Below are positions 10,805 through 18,690 of a stretch of 64,000 nt of DNA, piece after piece. Within the stretch, counting starts at the first letter, position 1; every line of letters starts with the position of its first letter. The stretch lies in assembly GCF_900446255.1 (NCBI RefSeq), contig NZ_UIGI01000001.1, forward strand, positions 3,932,763-3,996,762, written 5' to 3'. The notes under the pieces are model-generated. The model was not told the DNA's origin. It saw only the letters and a program-made list of their open reading frames with translations, and searched no databases. Position numbers and translations under genes: made by a program. The DNA is from Buttiauxella agrestis (lineage in GTDB: Bacteria; Pseudomonadota; Gammaproteobacteria; Enterobacterales; Enterobacteriaceae).

Positions 10805-10833
10805 TTGCTAAAAAAAACCACATGAACTAAAAC
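10805..10833 (+). promoter_or_regulatory. Probable fadE promoter
   Basis: TTGCTA (10805), a 17-base spacer and TAAAAC (10828). The predicted start falls near 10840-10846, inside the FadR site, consistent with repression. Confidence 0.5.
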
Positions 10834-10843
10834 CAATACATCC

Positions 10844-10860
10844 AAGTGGTCAGACCTCCT
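10844..10860 (+). promoter_or_regulatory. FadR operator of fadE
   Basis: AAGTGGTCAGACCTCCT fits the FadR consensus (A-N-CTGGTC-N-GACC-N-GTT) at the central TGGTCAGACC core. It sits 22 bases before the fadE start codon. Long-chain acyl-CoA releases FadR and derepresses fadE. Confidence 0.88.
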
Positions 10861-10881
10861 ACAAGCAAGGGAGTTTTCTAT

Positions 10882-13326
10882 ATGTTGATTTTGAGTATTG
10901 TTGCAACCGTTGTTCTCCTCGGTGTGCTTTTCTATCACCAGGTCAATTTACTGCTCAGTAGCGCGATTCTGCTGGCGTGGACGGCAGCGCTTGGTTTCGC
11001 TGGTATCTGGTCAATCTGGGTATTGGTTCCGCTGGCGATTATTCTGGTCCCGTTTGTCTTCACCCCGATTCGTAAATCTTTGATTTCCGCGCCGGTATTC
11101 CGCAGCTTCCGCAAAGTCATGCCGCCGATGTCGCGTACTGAAAAAGAAGCTATCGACGCGGGTACAACGTGGTGGGAAGGGGATTTGTTCCGCGGTAAAC
11201 CAGACTGGGAAAAGCTGCACAACTATCCGCAGCCAAAACTGACTGAAGAAGAACAAGCCTTTATCGACGGCCCGGTTGAAGAAGCTTGCCGCCTGGCAAA
11301 TGACTTCCAAATCACACATGAAATGGCAGATTTGCCGCCAGAGCTGTGGGCCTATTTAAAAGAGCATCGCTTCTTCGCGATGATCATCAAGAAAGAGTAC
11401 GGCGGCCTGGAATTCTCTGCGTATGCTCAGGCTCGCGTGTTGCAAAAACTGTCAGGCGTTTCCGGGATTCTGGCCATTACCGTCGGTGTGCCTAACTCGT
11501 TAGGCCCAGGCGAATTGCTGCAACATTACGGTACGGAAGAACAGAAAGATCATTACCTGCCGCGCCTGGCTCGTGGGCAAGAGATCCCATGCTTTGCTCT
11601 GACAAGCCCTGAAGCAGGTTCCGATGCGGGTGCAATTCCTGATACCGGCGTCGTGTGTATGGGCGAATGGCAAGGCCAGCAAGTTCTTGGGATGCGTCTG
11701 ACGTGGAACAAGCGCTACATTACGCTGGCACCAATCGCTACCGTTTTAGGTCTGGCATTCAAACTGTCTGACCCGGATAAACTGCTGGGCGATGAAGAAG
11801 ATCTTGGCATTACCTGTGCGTTGATCCCAACACACACGCCAGGTGTGGAAATCGGCAAGCGCCACTTCCCACTTAACGTACCATTCCAGAATGGCCCAAC
11901 TCGCGGTAAAGATATTTTCGTCCCGATTGATTACATCATCGGTGGCCCGAAAATGGCCGGTCAGGGCTGGCGTATGCTGGTGGAATGTCTGTCCGTTGGT
12001 CGTGGCATTACCCTGCCATCCAACGCAACCGGCGGTCTGAAATCAGTCGCAATGGCTACGGGCGCATATGCTCATATCCGTCGTCAGTTCAGAATCTCTA
12101 TCGGTAAGATGGAAGGGATTGAAGAACCACTGGCGCGTATTGCCGGTAACGCTTACGTAATGGACGCAGCTGCATCGCTGGTGACTTACGGGATTATGCT
12201 CGGCGAAAAACCCGCTGTTCTGTCAGCCATCGTGAAGTACCACTGTACCCACCGCGGCCAGCGCGCCATTCTGGATGCGATGGATATTGTCGGCGGTAAA
12301 GGCATTATGCTGGGTAATTCTAACTTTGTGGCGCGAGCGTATCAGGGTGCACCCATTGCTATCACCGTTGAAGGCGCAAATATCCTGACCCGCAGCATGA
12401 TTATCTTCGGCCAGGGCGCTATTCGTTGCCATCCGTATGTTCTCGACGAGATGACGGCGGCGCAAAACAATGACGTTAACGCCTTTGATAAGCTGCTGTT
12501 CAAGCATATCGGCCACGTCGGCAGCAACAAAATGCGCAGCCTGTGGCTCGGTCTGACCAACGGTTTGACCAGCGCCACACCGACCAAAGATTCGACCAAA
12601 CGCTACTACCAGTATATGAACCGCCTGAGCGCCAACCTGGCATTGCTGTCAGACGTTTCCATGGCGGTTCTGGGTGGCAGTCTCAAGCGTCGCGAACGTA
12701 TCTCTGCGCGTCTGGGTGACATTCTGAGCCAGCTGTACCTGGCGTCTTCGGTGCTGAAACGCTACGACGACGAAGGCCGTAACGAAGCTGATTTACCCCT
12801 GGTTCACTGGGGCGTTCAGGATGCGCTGTATCAGGCTGAACAAGCGATGGACGACCTGCTGCGTAACTTCCCGAATGCGTTTGTGGCTGGCATGTTGCGT
12901 GTGGTGATCTTCCCGCTGGGCCGTCGTTACGATGCCCCATCAGACAAGCTGGATCATAAACTGGCGAAGATCATGCAGATCCCATCAGCGACTCGTTCAC
13001 GCATTGGTCGTGGTCAGTACCTGACGCCAAGCGAGTTCAACCCTGCGGGTCTGTTGGAGGAAGCATTGATGGATGTTATGGCCGCCGAGCCAATTCATCT
13101 GCGCATCTGCAAAGAAACCGGGCGTAACCTGTCGTTCACTCGACTTGATGAGCAAGCGAAACAGTGGCTGGCTGAAGGGAAAATCAACGCAGAAGAAGCG
13201 GCGATTTTGACCAAAGCTGAAGCAAGCCGTCTGCGCAGTATCAATGTCGATGAGTTTGAACCGGAGGAGCTGGCAACCATGCCGGTAAAGGTGCCGGAAA
13301 AGCATCGTAAGATTGAAGCTGCATAA
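10882..13326 (+). CDS. fadE: Acyl-CoA dehydrogenase FadE
   Basis: Membrane-associated flavoprotein catalysing the first step of fatty-acid beta-oxidation, acyl-CoA to trans-2-enoyl-CoA. From the start [14 protein letters not shown] (10882, with AAGGGAG upstream) it has 814 residues, the same length as E. coli FadE. Two N-terminal hydrophobic helices (about 1-50) precede the acyl-CoA dehydrogenase domains. [14 protein letters not shown] is the substrate/FAD signature, and the [12 protein letters not shown] region holds the catalytic Glu of the family. An open frame of 12 codons upstream covers the operator and is unlikely to be translated. It is a monocistronic unit with its own terminator. 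Confidence 0.97.
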   Translation: MLILSIVATVVLLGVLFYHQVNLLLSSAILLAWTAALGFAGIWSIWVLVPLAIILVPFVFTPIRKSLISAPVFRSFRKVMPPMSRTEKEAIDAGTTWWEGDLFRGKPDWEKLHNYPQPKLTEEEQAFIDGPVEEACRLANDFQITHEMADLPPELWAYLKEHRFFAMIIKKEYGGLEFSAYAQARVLQKLSGVSGILAITVGVPNSLGPGELLQHYGTEEQKDHYLPRLARGQEIPCFALTSPEAGSDAGAIPDTGVVCMGEWQGQQVLGMRLTWNKRYITLAPIATVLGLAFKLSDPDKLLGDEEDLGITCALIPTHTPGVEIGKRHFPLNVPFQNGPTRGKDIFVPIDYIIGGPKMAGQGWRMLVECLSVGRGITLPSNATGGLKSVAMATGAYAHIRRQFRISIGKMEGIEEPLARIAGNAYVMDAAASLVTYGIMLGEKPAVLSAIVKYHCTHRGQRAILDAMDIVGGKGIMLGNSNFVARAYQGAPIAITVEGANILTRSMIIFGQGAIRCHPYVLDEMTAAQNNDVNAFDKLLFKHIGHVGSNKMRSLWLGLTNGLTSATPTKDSTKRYYQYMNRLSANLALLSDVSMAVLGGSLKRRERISARLGDILSQLYLASSVLKRYDDEGRNEADLPLVHWGVQDALYQAEQAMDDLLRNFPNAFVAGMLRVVIFPLGRRYDAPSDKLDHKLAKIMQIPSATRSRIGRGQYLTPSEFNPAGLLEEALMDVMAAEPIHLRICKETGRNLSFTRLDEQAKQWLAEGKINAEEAAILTKAEASRLRSINVDEFEPEELATMPVKVPEKHRKIEAA

Positions 13327-13340
13327 GCAAGTTATGCTCT

Positions 13341-13366
13341 AAAAACCCCGCTCGCGGGGTTTTTTA
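13341..13366 (+). terminator. Terminator of fadE
   Basis: Stem ACCCCG-CTCG-CGGGGT flanked by A and T runs, 15 bases after the fadE stop. Confidence 0.92.
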
Positions 13367-13435
13367 TTGCCCAACAAAAGCCAGCGAACTCATGCTAAAG
13401 TGAATGAAACACTGCTTATCACGAGGCTTCCGATT

Positions 13436-14203
13436 GTGTCTGGTTTGAAAATTACCGTTCTACAACAACCGCTGGTCTGGATGGACGGCGCGGTAAACTT
13501 GCGCCATTTCGATGTACAGTTGGACGCTATTCATGGCCGCGATCTGATTGTCTTGCCGGAAATGTTCACCACCGGTTTCGCGATGGAAGCCGCCATTCAA
13601 TCGCTTGCTGAAGAAGAAGTGATTGACTGGATGCAGTTTAAAGCCCAGCAAACGCAAGCCATGATCGCCGGAAGTGCCGCACTCCAGACCGATCGCGGGC
13701 CGGTAAATCGGTTCTTGCTGGTACAGCCTGATGGCAAAGTTCATTTCTACGATAAACGTCATCTGTTCCGCATGGCGGATGAACATCATCATTATCAGGC
13801 AGGCAATGAACGAGTGATCGTTGAATGGCGGGGCTGGCGCATTTTACCGCAGGTGTGTTACGACCTGCGTTTCCCGGTGTTTTCGCGCAACCGCAACGAT
13901 TACGATCTGGCGCTATACGTCGCGAACTGGCCTGCACCGCGTTCCTTGCACTGGCAAAGCCTGCTGGTCGCTCGAGCCATTGAAAACCAGGCGTATGTCG
14001 CAGGCTGCAACCGCGTCGGCACCGACGGTAACGGGCATCATTACCGTGGCGACAGCAAAATTATTAACCCACAGGGTGAAATCCTGGCAAATGGCGAAGC
14101 CCATCAGGCGATGCGCCTCGATGCCGATTTGTCATTGATTGCATTACAGGAATATCGCGAGAAATTCCCCGCCTGGCAGGATGCCGATCCCTTCAGTTTG
14201 TAA
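13436..14203 (+). CDS. yafV: YafV, omega-amidase (nitrilase family)
   Basis: Carbon-nitrogen hydrolase of 255 residues. Nit2-like YafV enzymes hydrolyse alpha-ketoglutaramate and alpha-ketosuccinamate, the deaminated forms of Gln and Asn. The catalytic triad is visible: Glu in IVLPEMFTTGFA, Lys in FYDKRHLF, and Cys in PQVCYDLRFP. The start is a GTG at 13436 (V-SGLKITVLQQPLVW) preceded by ACGAGG; this matches the family N-terminus, whereas the frame open to 13367 runs into the fadE terminator. Its stop codon abuts that of converging hpxT with no gap. Confidence 0.92.
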   Translation: MSGLKITVLQQPLVWMDGAVNLRHFDVQLDAIHGRDLIVLPEMFTTGFAMEAAIQSLAEEEVIDWMQFKAQQTQAMIAGSAALQTDRGPVNRFLLVQPDGKVHFYDKRHLFRMADEHHHYQAGNERVIVEWRGWRILPQVCYDLRFPVFSRNRNDYDLALYVANWPAPRSLHWQSLLVARAIENQAYVAGCNRVGTDGNGHHYRGDSKIINPQGEILANGEAHQAMRLDADLSLIALQEYREKFPAWQDADPFSL

Positions 14204-14539
14204 TCAACTTCCCCGATAAGTCGACCACGACCACGGGGAAATCAAAAACGGCAGGTGATAGTGCCCGCCGTTTTGCGGTATCACGAAATCAATTTGCGCA
14301 GTGGGATACAGTGTTTCTCTGTGTGTTGCGGCAAAATAAAGCCCGATTTCTGCCGTCAGACGATAACGCCCCGCCGCCAATGCCGCCGGGGTGAAATCTT
14401 TTAGCCTCCCATCGGTATCCGTGACCCCCTGCGCCACCGTTTCCCAGGTATCACCAAGCTGGTGTTCAAGACAAATCGCCACACCTGTCGCCGGTTTCCC
14501 GAGCGCAGTATCAAGAACATGTGTACTCAACTGGCTCAT
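14204..14539 (-). CDS. hpxT: 5-hydroxyisourate hydrolase (transthyretin-like)
   Basis: HiuH/HpxT (111 residues) hydrolyses 5-hydroxyisourate, the product of urate oxidase, to OHCU. Family residues are visible: His7 in MSQLSTHVLD, Arg45, His93/His95 in GGHYHLPF and the C-terminal tetrapeptide YRGS. No signal peptide, so cytoplasmic. Its ATG overlaps the hpxKQ stop (ATGA), which couples it to the gene for the next enzyme. It is last in the hpxJ-hpxKQ-hpxT operon. Confidence 0.95.
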   Translation of the reverse strand: MSQLSTHVLDTALGKPATGVAICLEHQLGDTWETVAQGVTDTDGRLKDFTPAALAAGRYRLTAEIGLYFAATHRETLYPTAQIDFVIPQNGGHYHLPFLISPWSWSTYRGS

Positions 14540-16290
14540 GATGCAAACACTCCTTCCAGGCGTAACAACGTGATTTGACGTAATTGCTCCAGCGCTTCAG
14601 CTTCTTCCTCGGCTGGCGAATTATTCAGGCGACGCTTAAGCTCCCCGAGAATGTCTTCGCCACTGCGCCCTTTGGCTCGAATAAGAAATACTCGCCCAAA
14701 CCGCGCTTCATAATCAGCATTCCCCTGCACCAGCGCGAGCGTTAACGCGCTGTTTTGCGTATCGACAGCAGACTGTTCGCCTTTTGACAACGCTGCCTCT
14801 TTGCTAGTGCCCTGCGCTGTTTCACCAATCCGCGGATGCGCGCTAAGCGCCTGGTTCAGCTCATTGCGCCCCCAATCCAGTGTCAGTTGCGAGGCATAAT
14901 GCTGCAACACATCAACGGTCGAATAAGGCCGAGCGGCAACCAGGTTTTCAGCCCATGCTGGTATCGCAACACAGGGTGTTATCAGGCTTAGCGCTTCGCT
15001 TTCCGTTGCATGGTTAAACTCGGTGAGCGGATTCATTGAAGCCAAATTCACCACCGTTTGTGTATATGCCTGCACCGCCTGCATCACATCAGCCTCAGCG
15101 ACCGACTCTGCCGGATGGTGGCTAATCCCACGATCGCAACGGACAAATATCATGCCCACCGGCCAGTGTTCAGCGATGGCAATCGCATCATGCCCTGCGC
15201 CACTTGGCAGCGATAAACTACGCCCCTGCACCGAAGTGATGGCTGATGTTAACTGGCGCTGCAAACTCGCGTCGCATGGCGTGGCGGGAATTGAATAATA
15301 GATTTCAGAGTCGAACGCCACACCTCGCTGAGCGGCGATTTGCTGCGCTTCGCTTAACAGTTTTTCAAGCAGCGCTTCGATATCTGAATCTCGCGGGCTA
15401 CGGATATCCAGCGTGAGCAGGACTTCACCCGGAATCACATTGGCAGCGCCCGGCAAGCATTGCAGCGAGCCGACAGTCGCAACAATATCTGGGGCATAAG
15501 TGGCAGTCGTGCTTTCGATGTAAGTCATCCAGTTAGCGGCGGCGGCTAGCGCATCTTTACGAATGGTCATCGGCACCGTACCCGCATGCCCTGCTTCGCC
15601 AACAAAGCGGCATCTCAGACGACGAGCGCCGTTTATGGCAGTCACCACGCCGAGCGCCAGATTTTCGCGCTCCAGCACCGGCCCTTGTTCGATATGCAGT
15701 TCCAGATACGCACTAAACTCTTCCGGGCCGCGCGCCGCACTCTGAATACGCGAAGGGTCAAAACCGGCATTCACCAGCGCTTGCCCAACGCTGATTCCCG
15801 CGGCATCTTCACACGCCAGCCAGCTATCCGGCCACGTCCCGGTCACGCCACGACTGCCTAATAAGGTGATGCCAAAACGCGTACCTTCTTCATCCCCAAA
15901 GCCAACGATTTCAATCGCCTGCTCTAATTGAAGATTGTGTTCATGGAGAAAGGCGACAACTTCCAGCGCGGTTAAGACGCCCAACATGCCATCGTAACGC
16001 CCGGCATTGCGTACGGTATCAAGATGTGAGCCAAGCAAAACAGCCTGAGCGCCTTCTCTTGCGCCTTCATAGCGTCCGCAAATGTTACCCACCGCATCTT
16101 GCCAGGTGGTCATTCCCACCTGTTCCATCCAGCTTGCCACCAGATAATTGGCGCGCAGATGCTCGGGTGAAAGATAGACTCGAGTAAGTTGTTCCGGCGT
16201 TTCGCTAACCTGCGCCAGTTCATCTGCTCGCTGCATAATTCGGCGTGCGGCAACACTCGCCTGCATGGCGTTCATGACATGTTTAACCAT
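14536..16290 (-). CDS. Allantoate amidohydrolase fused to OHCU decarboxylase
   Basis: A 584-residue two-domain protein. Residues about 5-415 are an M20-type allantoate amidohydrolase (HpxK/AllC-like): metal ligands lie in GSHLDTV (H89), GRYDG (D100) and GDEEG (E134/E135), with LHIEQGP and GEAGHAGTVPM. It deaminates allantoate to ureidoglycine. Residues about 420-584 are a complete OHCU decarboxylase (HpxQ/UraD), starting at MNPLTEFN, with catalytic His485 in SAHPRIGE and KGEQS further on; it makes S-allantoin. In Klebsiella these activities come from separate hpxK and hpxQ genes. The start at 16290 overlaps the hpxJ stop (TGATG) with AGGAAAG upstream. No frameshift or stop lies between the domains, so it looks like a real fusion. 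Confidence 0.9.
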   Translation of the reverse strand: MVKHVMNAMQASVAARRIMQRADELAQVSETPEQLTRVYLSPEHLRANYLVASWMEQVGMTTWQDAVGNICGRYEGAREGAQAVLLGSHLDTVRNAGRYDGMLGVLTALEVVAFLHEHNLQLEQAIEIVGFGDEEGTRFGITLLGSRGVTGTWPDSWLACEDAAGISVGQALVNAGFDPSRIQSAARGPEEFSAYLELHIEQGPVLERENLALGVVTAINGARRLRCRFVGEAGHAGTVPMTIRKDALAAAANWMTYIESTTATYAPDIVATVGSLQCLPGAANVIPGEVLLTLDIRSPRDSDIEALLEKLLSEAQQIAAQRGVAFDSEIYYSIPATPCDASLQRQLTSAITSVQGRSLSLPSGAGHDAIAIAEHWPVGMIFVRCDRGISHHPAESVAEADVMQAVQAYTQTVVNLASMNPLTEFNHATESEALSLITPCVAIPAWAENLVAARPYSTVDVLQHYASQLTLDWGRNELNQALSAHPRIGETAQGTSKEAALSKGEQSAVDTQNSALTLALVQGNADYEARFGRVFLIRAKGRSGEDILGELKRRLNNSPAEEEAEALEQLRQITLLRLEGVFAS

Positions 16291-17531
16291 CAGCGACTTT
16301 CCTGCGCATAAACATCCCACGCGGCCTGCATTGCAGCCCCTTGCGTCGATTTAAAACCGAGACGGTTCAGCACCGCTTCAAGCGCCGTCAGGGTTTGCAG
16401 TACGCAATCTTTACGCGCGTTATAGCCCATGGTGCCGATGCGCCAGATTTTGCCTTGTAGCGGACCAAATGAGGTGCCGATTTCGATATGGAAATCTTCC
16501 AGCAGCATTTTGCGCACCTCTTCGCCATGAACCGCTGACGGGATCACCACGCCAAGCACGTTATTCATTTTGTGTTGCAGGTTGCCGAACGTTTCCAGCC
16601 CCATGCCTTGAATTCCGGCTACCAGCGCGCGGCCATGCAATTCGTGACGCGCGATGCCCACGTCCAGCCCCTCTTCGAGAATAATGCGCGCGCACTCACG
16701 GGCGGCGAACAACATGCTGGTGGCTTCAGTGTGGTGGTTCAGGCGCTCCGGTCCCCAGTAATCCATCACCATGCCGAGATCGAAATAATTCGAGTAGATC
16801 ATTTCGTCATCGCCGTCCTGATGGGCTGTGGTTCGGATCCCTTCCTCCACACATTTACGGCGGCGAATAACCTCTTCCATTTGCGCACTCAAGGTTATCG
16901 GCGAGCTGCCCGACGGGCCGCCGAGGCATTTTTGCAAACCGGCAGAAACCGCATCTAAACCCCAGGCGTCGGTTTCCAGTTTGTTGCCGCCAAATGAAGC
17001 TGTGGCATCGGTATAAAACAACACGCCGTGGCGACGGCAGATGTCACCCAATTCTTCCAGCGGTTGTAGCATGGTGGTAGACGTGTCGCCCTGAACGGTT
17101 AGCAGCAAACGCGGTTTCACCGTTTTAATGGCATCTTCGATTTGGTCGGGCGTGAAAACCTCACCCCACGGCACTTCTATGGTGTGAACTTCTGCGCGAC
17201 AACGACGGGCAATTTCACACAGCAGATGACCGAAACGCCCAAACACCGGGACCAGGACTTTGTCGCCGGGGCGAATGGCCGACAGCAAAATCGCTTCGAT
17301 ACCGGAGCGGGAAGTCCCATCCACCAGCATCGTCCAGCGGTTTTGCGTGCGGAAAAGTTCGCGATACAGCACCATCACTTCGTTCATATACCCCGTCATG
17401 ACCGGGTCATACTGCCCAATCAACTGACTCGCCATCGCACGTAATACGCGGGGATCTGCATTGATTGGCCCCGGCCCCATTAACAAGCGATGCGGTGGAT
17501 TGATTTGTGAGAAGTGCTGAATATCGAACAT
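16290..17531 (-). CDS. hpxJ: (S)-ureidoglycine-glyoxylate aminotransferase
   Basis: Class V PLP-dependent aminotransferase of 413 residues, homologous to PucG and HpxJ. It transfers the amino group of ureidoglycine to glyoxylate, giving oxalurate and glycine. Landmarks are HRLLMGPGPINADPRVLRAM at the N-terminus, the cofactor region LLTVQGDTSTT...YTDATASFGG, and the Schiff-base Lys201 in SAGLQKCLGGPSG. It is the first gene of the operon hpxJ-hpxKQ-hpxT, with AAAGGAAATACC before the ATG and a sigma-54 promoter upstream. Confidence 0.93.
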   Translation of the reverse strand: MFDIQHFSQINPPHRLLMGPGPINADPRVLRAMASQLIGQYDPVMTGYMNEVMVLYRELFRTQNRWTMLVDGTSRSGIEAILLSAIRPGDKVLVPVFGRFGHLLCEIARRCRAEVHTIEVPWGEVFTPDQIEDAIKTVKPRLLLTVQGDTSTTMLQPLEELGDICRRHGVLFYTDATASFGGNKLETDAWGLDAVSAGLQKCLGGPSGSSPITLSAQMEEVIRRRKCVEEGIRTTAHQDGDDEMIYSNYFDLGMVMDYWGPERLNHHTEATSMLFAARECARIILEEGLDVGIARHELHGRALVAGIQGMGLETFGNLQHKMNNVLGVVIPSAVHGEEVRKMLLEDFHIEIGTSFGPLQGKIWRIGTMGYNARKDCVLQTLTALEAVLNRLGFKSTQGAAMQAAWDVYAQESR

Positions 17532-17551
17532 GGTATTTCCTTTTATTCTGC

Positions 17552-17563
17552 GTGAAACAAAAG
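17552..17563. promoter_or_regulatory. Candidate HpxU operator in the hpxJ leader
   Basis: GTGAAACAAAAG recurs exactly, in opposite orientation, at 18590-18601 between hpxU and hpxW. Here it lies between the predicted hpxJ transcription start (about 17572) and the ribosome site, where a bound repressor would block transcription. Assigning it to HpxU is inference. Confidence 0.5.
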
Positions 17564-17582
17564 ATTCTTAACTAAAATATTC

Positions 17583-17598
17583 TGCAACTAATGTGCCA
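17583..17598 (-). promoter_or_regulatory. Sigma-54 promoter of hpxJ-hpxKQ-hpxT
   Basis: On the minus strand TGGCAC-ATTAG-TTGCA matches the -24/-12 consensus (TGGCAC-N5-TTGCW) at every conserved base, with the exact GG-N10-GC spacing. The predicted start is near 17572, about 40 bases before the hpxJ ATG. Confidence 0.88.
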
Positions 17599-17634
17599 CC
17601 AATTTTCGCGAAAGACAAAGAAGAAAGGAGACTG

Positions 17635-17739
17635 ATGACAATCCCTTATCCGACCTACAAACTCAGAATCTTCAGCGTCATTACCTTGAACCAGAATGGT
17701 TCCCATGATGCGTGCAAACGCACCACTAAAGTGCATTAG
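17635..17739 (+). CDS. Possible 34-residue small protein (weak)
   Basis: An ATG at 17635 follows a strong AAAGGAG by 4 bases and opens a 34-codon frame ending in TAG at 17739, antisense to the hpxU-hpxJ gap. The product (MTIPYPTYKLRIFSV...) has no feature I recognise, no clear membrane segment and no known partner. The frame overlaps the NtrC-like site, so the coding potential may be chance. It is listed because its ribosome site is better than that of many real genes nearby. Confidence 0.2.
   Translation: MTIPYPTYKLRIFSVITLNQNGSHDACKRTTKVH
17720..17734. promoter_or_regulatory. NtrC-type enhancer site
   Basis: GCACC-ACTAA-AGTGC fits the NtrC consensus GCACY-N5-RGTGC exactly. It is centred about 155 bases upstream of the predicted sigma-54 start of hpxJ and ends next to the hpxU stop codon. 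Known NtrC enhancers act from similar distances. Confidence 0.65.
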
Positions 17740-18575
17740 CGTTGTTCCAGTTCATCAAACTCAGAATACAATTCGGCAATATGATGGATACGCTGACGGC
17801 CTGTGGTTAACGCTTCGTGGAGTACAGCGTTGGATAATAGATTCACCAGACTCATCGCACTGCTGTAGCTATCAAAGGCAGAAACACTGTCGAGCGGCGC
17901 GGCAAAATGCCAGCGGCAATAAGGAGTGAGGCCTGATCCCTGCGCTTCGCTCATCACCAGCAGCGGCACCTGACGTTGATGCAAATTTGCCAGCAGCGGT
18001 TTGATAATCCGCGGGCGTCGACGAAAAGCGATGGCGATAACACAATCTTGTTCACTGATATCCACCACCTCTTCGGCCAGCGTCTGCCCTGGCTGCGGCA
18101 ATAGCCAGACGTCACTACGAACCTGCAATAGCTGCTGGCGCAAATGCATCGCAACCGGCCATGAGTTTCTTAACCCAATAATAAAAATACGTTTTGCCGC
18201 TGCGAGAGTTGCCACCACGTCGGCAAATTGCTGCGTATCGAGCAGGCTAACCCACTGCGTCAGATTGGCCATTTCCTGCTTGTAATGACGCGCAAGTAAA
18301 GTGTTCCCCTGTACCGCATCGCGATTTTCGGTAAGCGGCATCCCGCTCTGGCGCAGGTTACGCAACTCTTCGCGCATATCTTTATAACGGTCATAGCCGA
18401 GACGTTTGAATAAGCGGCTCACCGTCGCTTTGGACACCCCTGAAAGGCGGGCTAACTCGGCGCTGTTGTAGCTAATCAGGTCATCAAAATGATCGACAAT
18501 AAATGCAGCGACTCGCTGTTCTTGTGGTGAAAGCTGTTCATATGTCGCCCTTAAGCGCTCATCTAATTGTTTCAT
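17736..18575 (-). CDS. hpxU: HpxU, RpiR-family transcriptional regulator
   Basis: A 279-residue regulator with an N-terminal HTH_6 domain (about 1-77; SAELARLSGVSKATVSRLFKRLGY) and a sugar-isomerase-like SIS domain (about 120-250) that senses a small ligand. In Klebsiella the equivalent HpxU represses ureide-degradation genes. The start MKQLDERLRATYEQLSPQEQ at 18575 fits the family; the frame continues to 18644, but that part covers the divergent control region. It sits between the two operons it probably controls (hpxJ... and hpxWXYZ). Confidence 0.85.
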   Translation of the reverse strand: MKQLDERLRATYEQLSPQEQRVAAFIVDHFDDLISYNSAELARLSGVSKATVSRLFKRLGYDRYKDMREELRNLRQSGMPLTENRDAVQGNTLLARHYKQEMANLTQWVSLLDTQQFADVVATLAAAKRIFIIGLRNSWPVAMHLRQQLLQVRSDVWLLPQPGQTLAEEVVDISEQDCVIAIAFRRRPRIIKPLLANLHQRQVPLLVMSEAQGSGLTPYCRWHFAAPLDSVSAFDSYSSAMSLVNLLSNAVLHEALTTGRQRIHHIAELYSEFDELEQR

Positions 18576-18589
18576 TATGGCCTCTGTAA

Positions 18590-18622
18590 CTTTTGTTTCA
18601 CTCGAGCCTGGCACAGTGAAAC
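18590..18622. promoter_or_regulatory. Inverted-repeat operator between hpxU and hpxW
   Basis: GTTTCAC (18595-18601) and GTGAAAC (18616-18622) form an inverted repeat whose half-site centres are 21 bases apart, two helical turns. The left half extends to CTTTTGTTTCAC, the reverse complement of the element at 17552. It suits an autoregulatory HpxU site that also covers the hpxW upstream region. Confidence 0.55.
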
Positions 18623-18636
18623 GAACAGAGTCAACC

Positions 18637-18652
18637 TGGAACATCTCTTGCT
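18637..18652 (+). promoter_or_regulatory. Sigma-54 promoter of hpxWXYZ
   Basis: TGGAAC-ATCTC-TTGCT has the invariant GG-N10-GC and one mismatch to TGGCAC-N5-TTGCW. The predicted start, near 18664, is 27 bases before the hpxW ATG. Confidence 0.8.
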
Positions 18653-18690
18653 AGAGAGATCCCTGAGCTTCCATTCTGAGAGATAAAACG

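Noticed and set aside
18609-18624. TGGCACAGTGAAACGA as a sigma-54 promoter upstream of hpxW
   Set aside because: The -24 half is perfect, but the -12 position reads CG instead of GC. The element at 18637-18652 fits much better.
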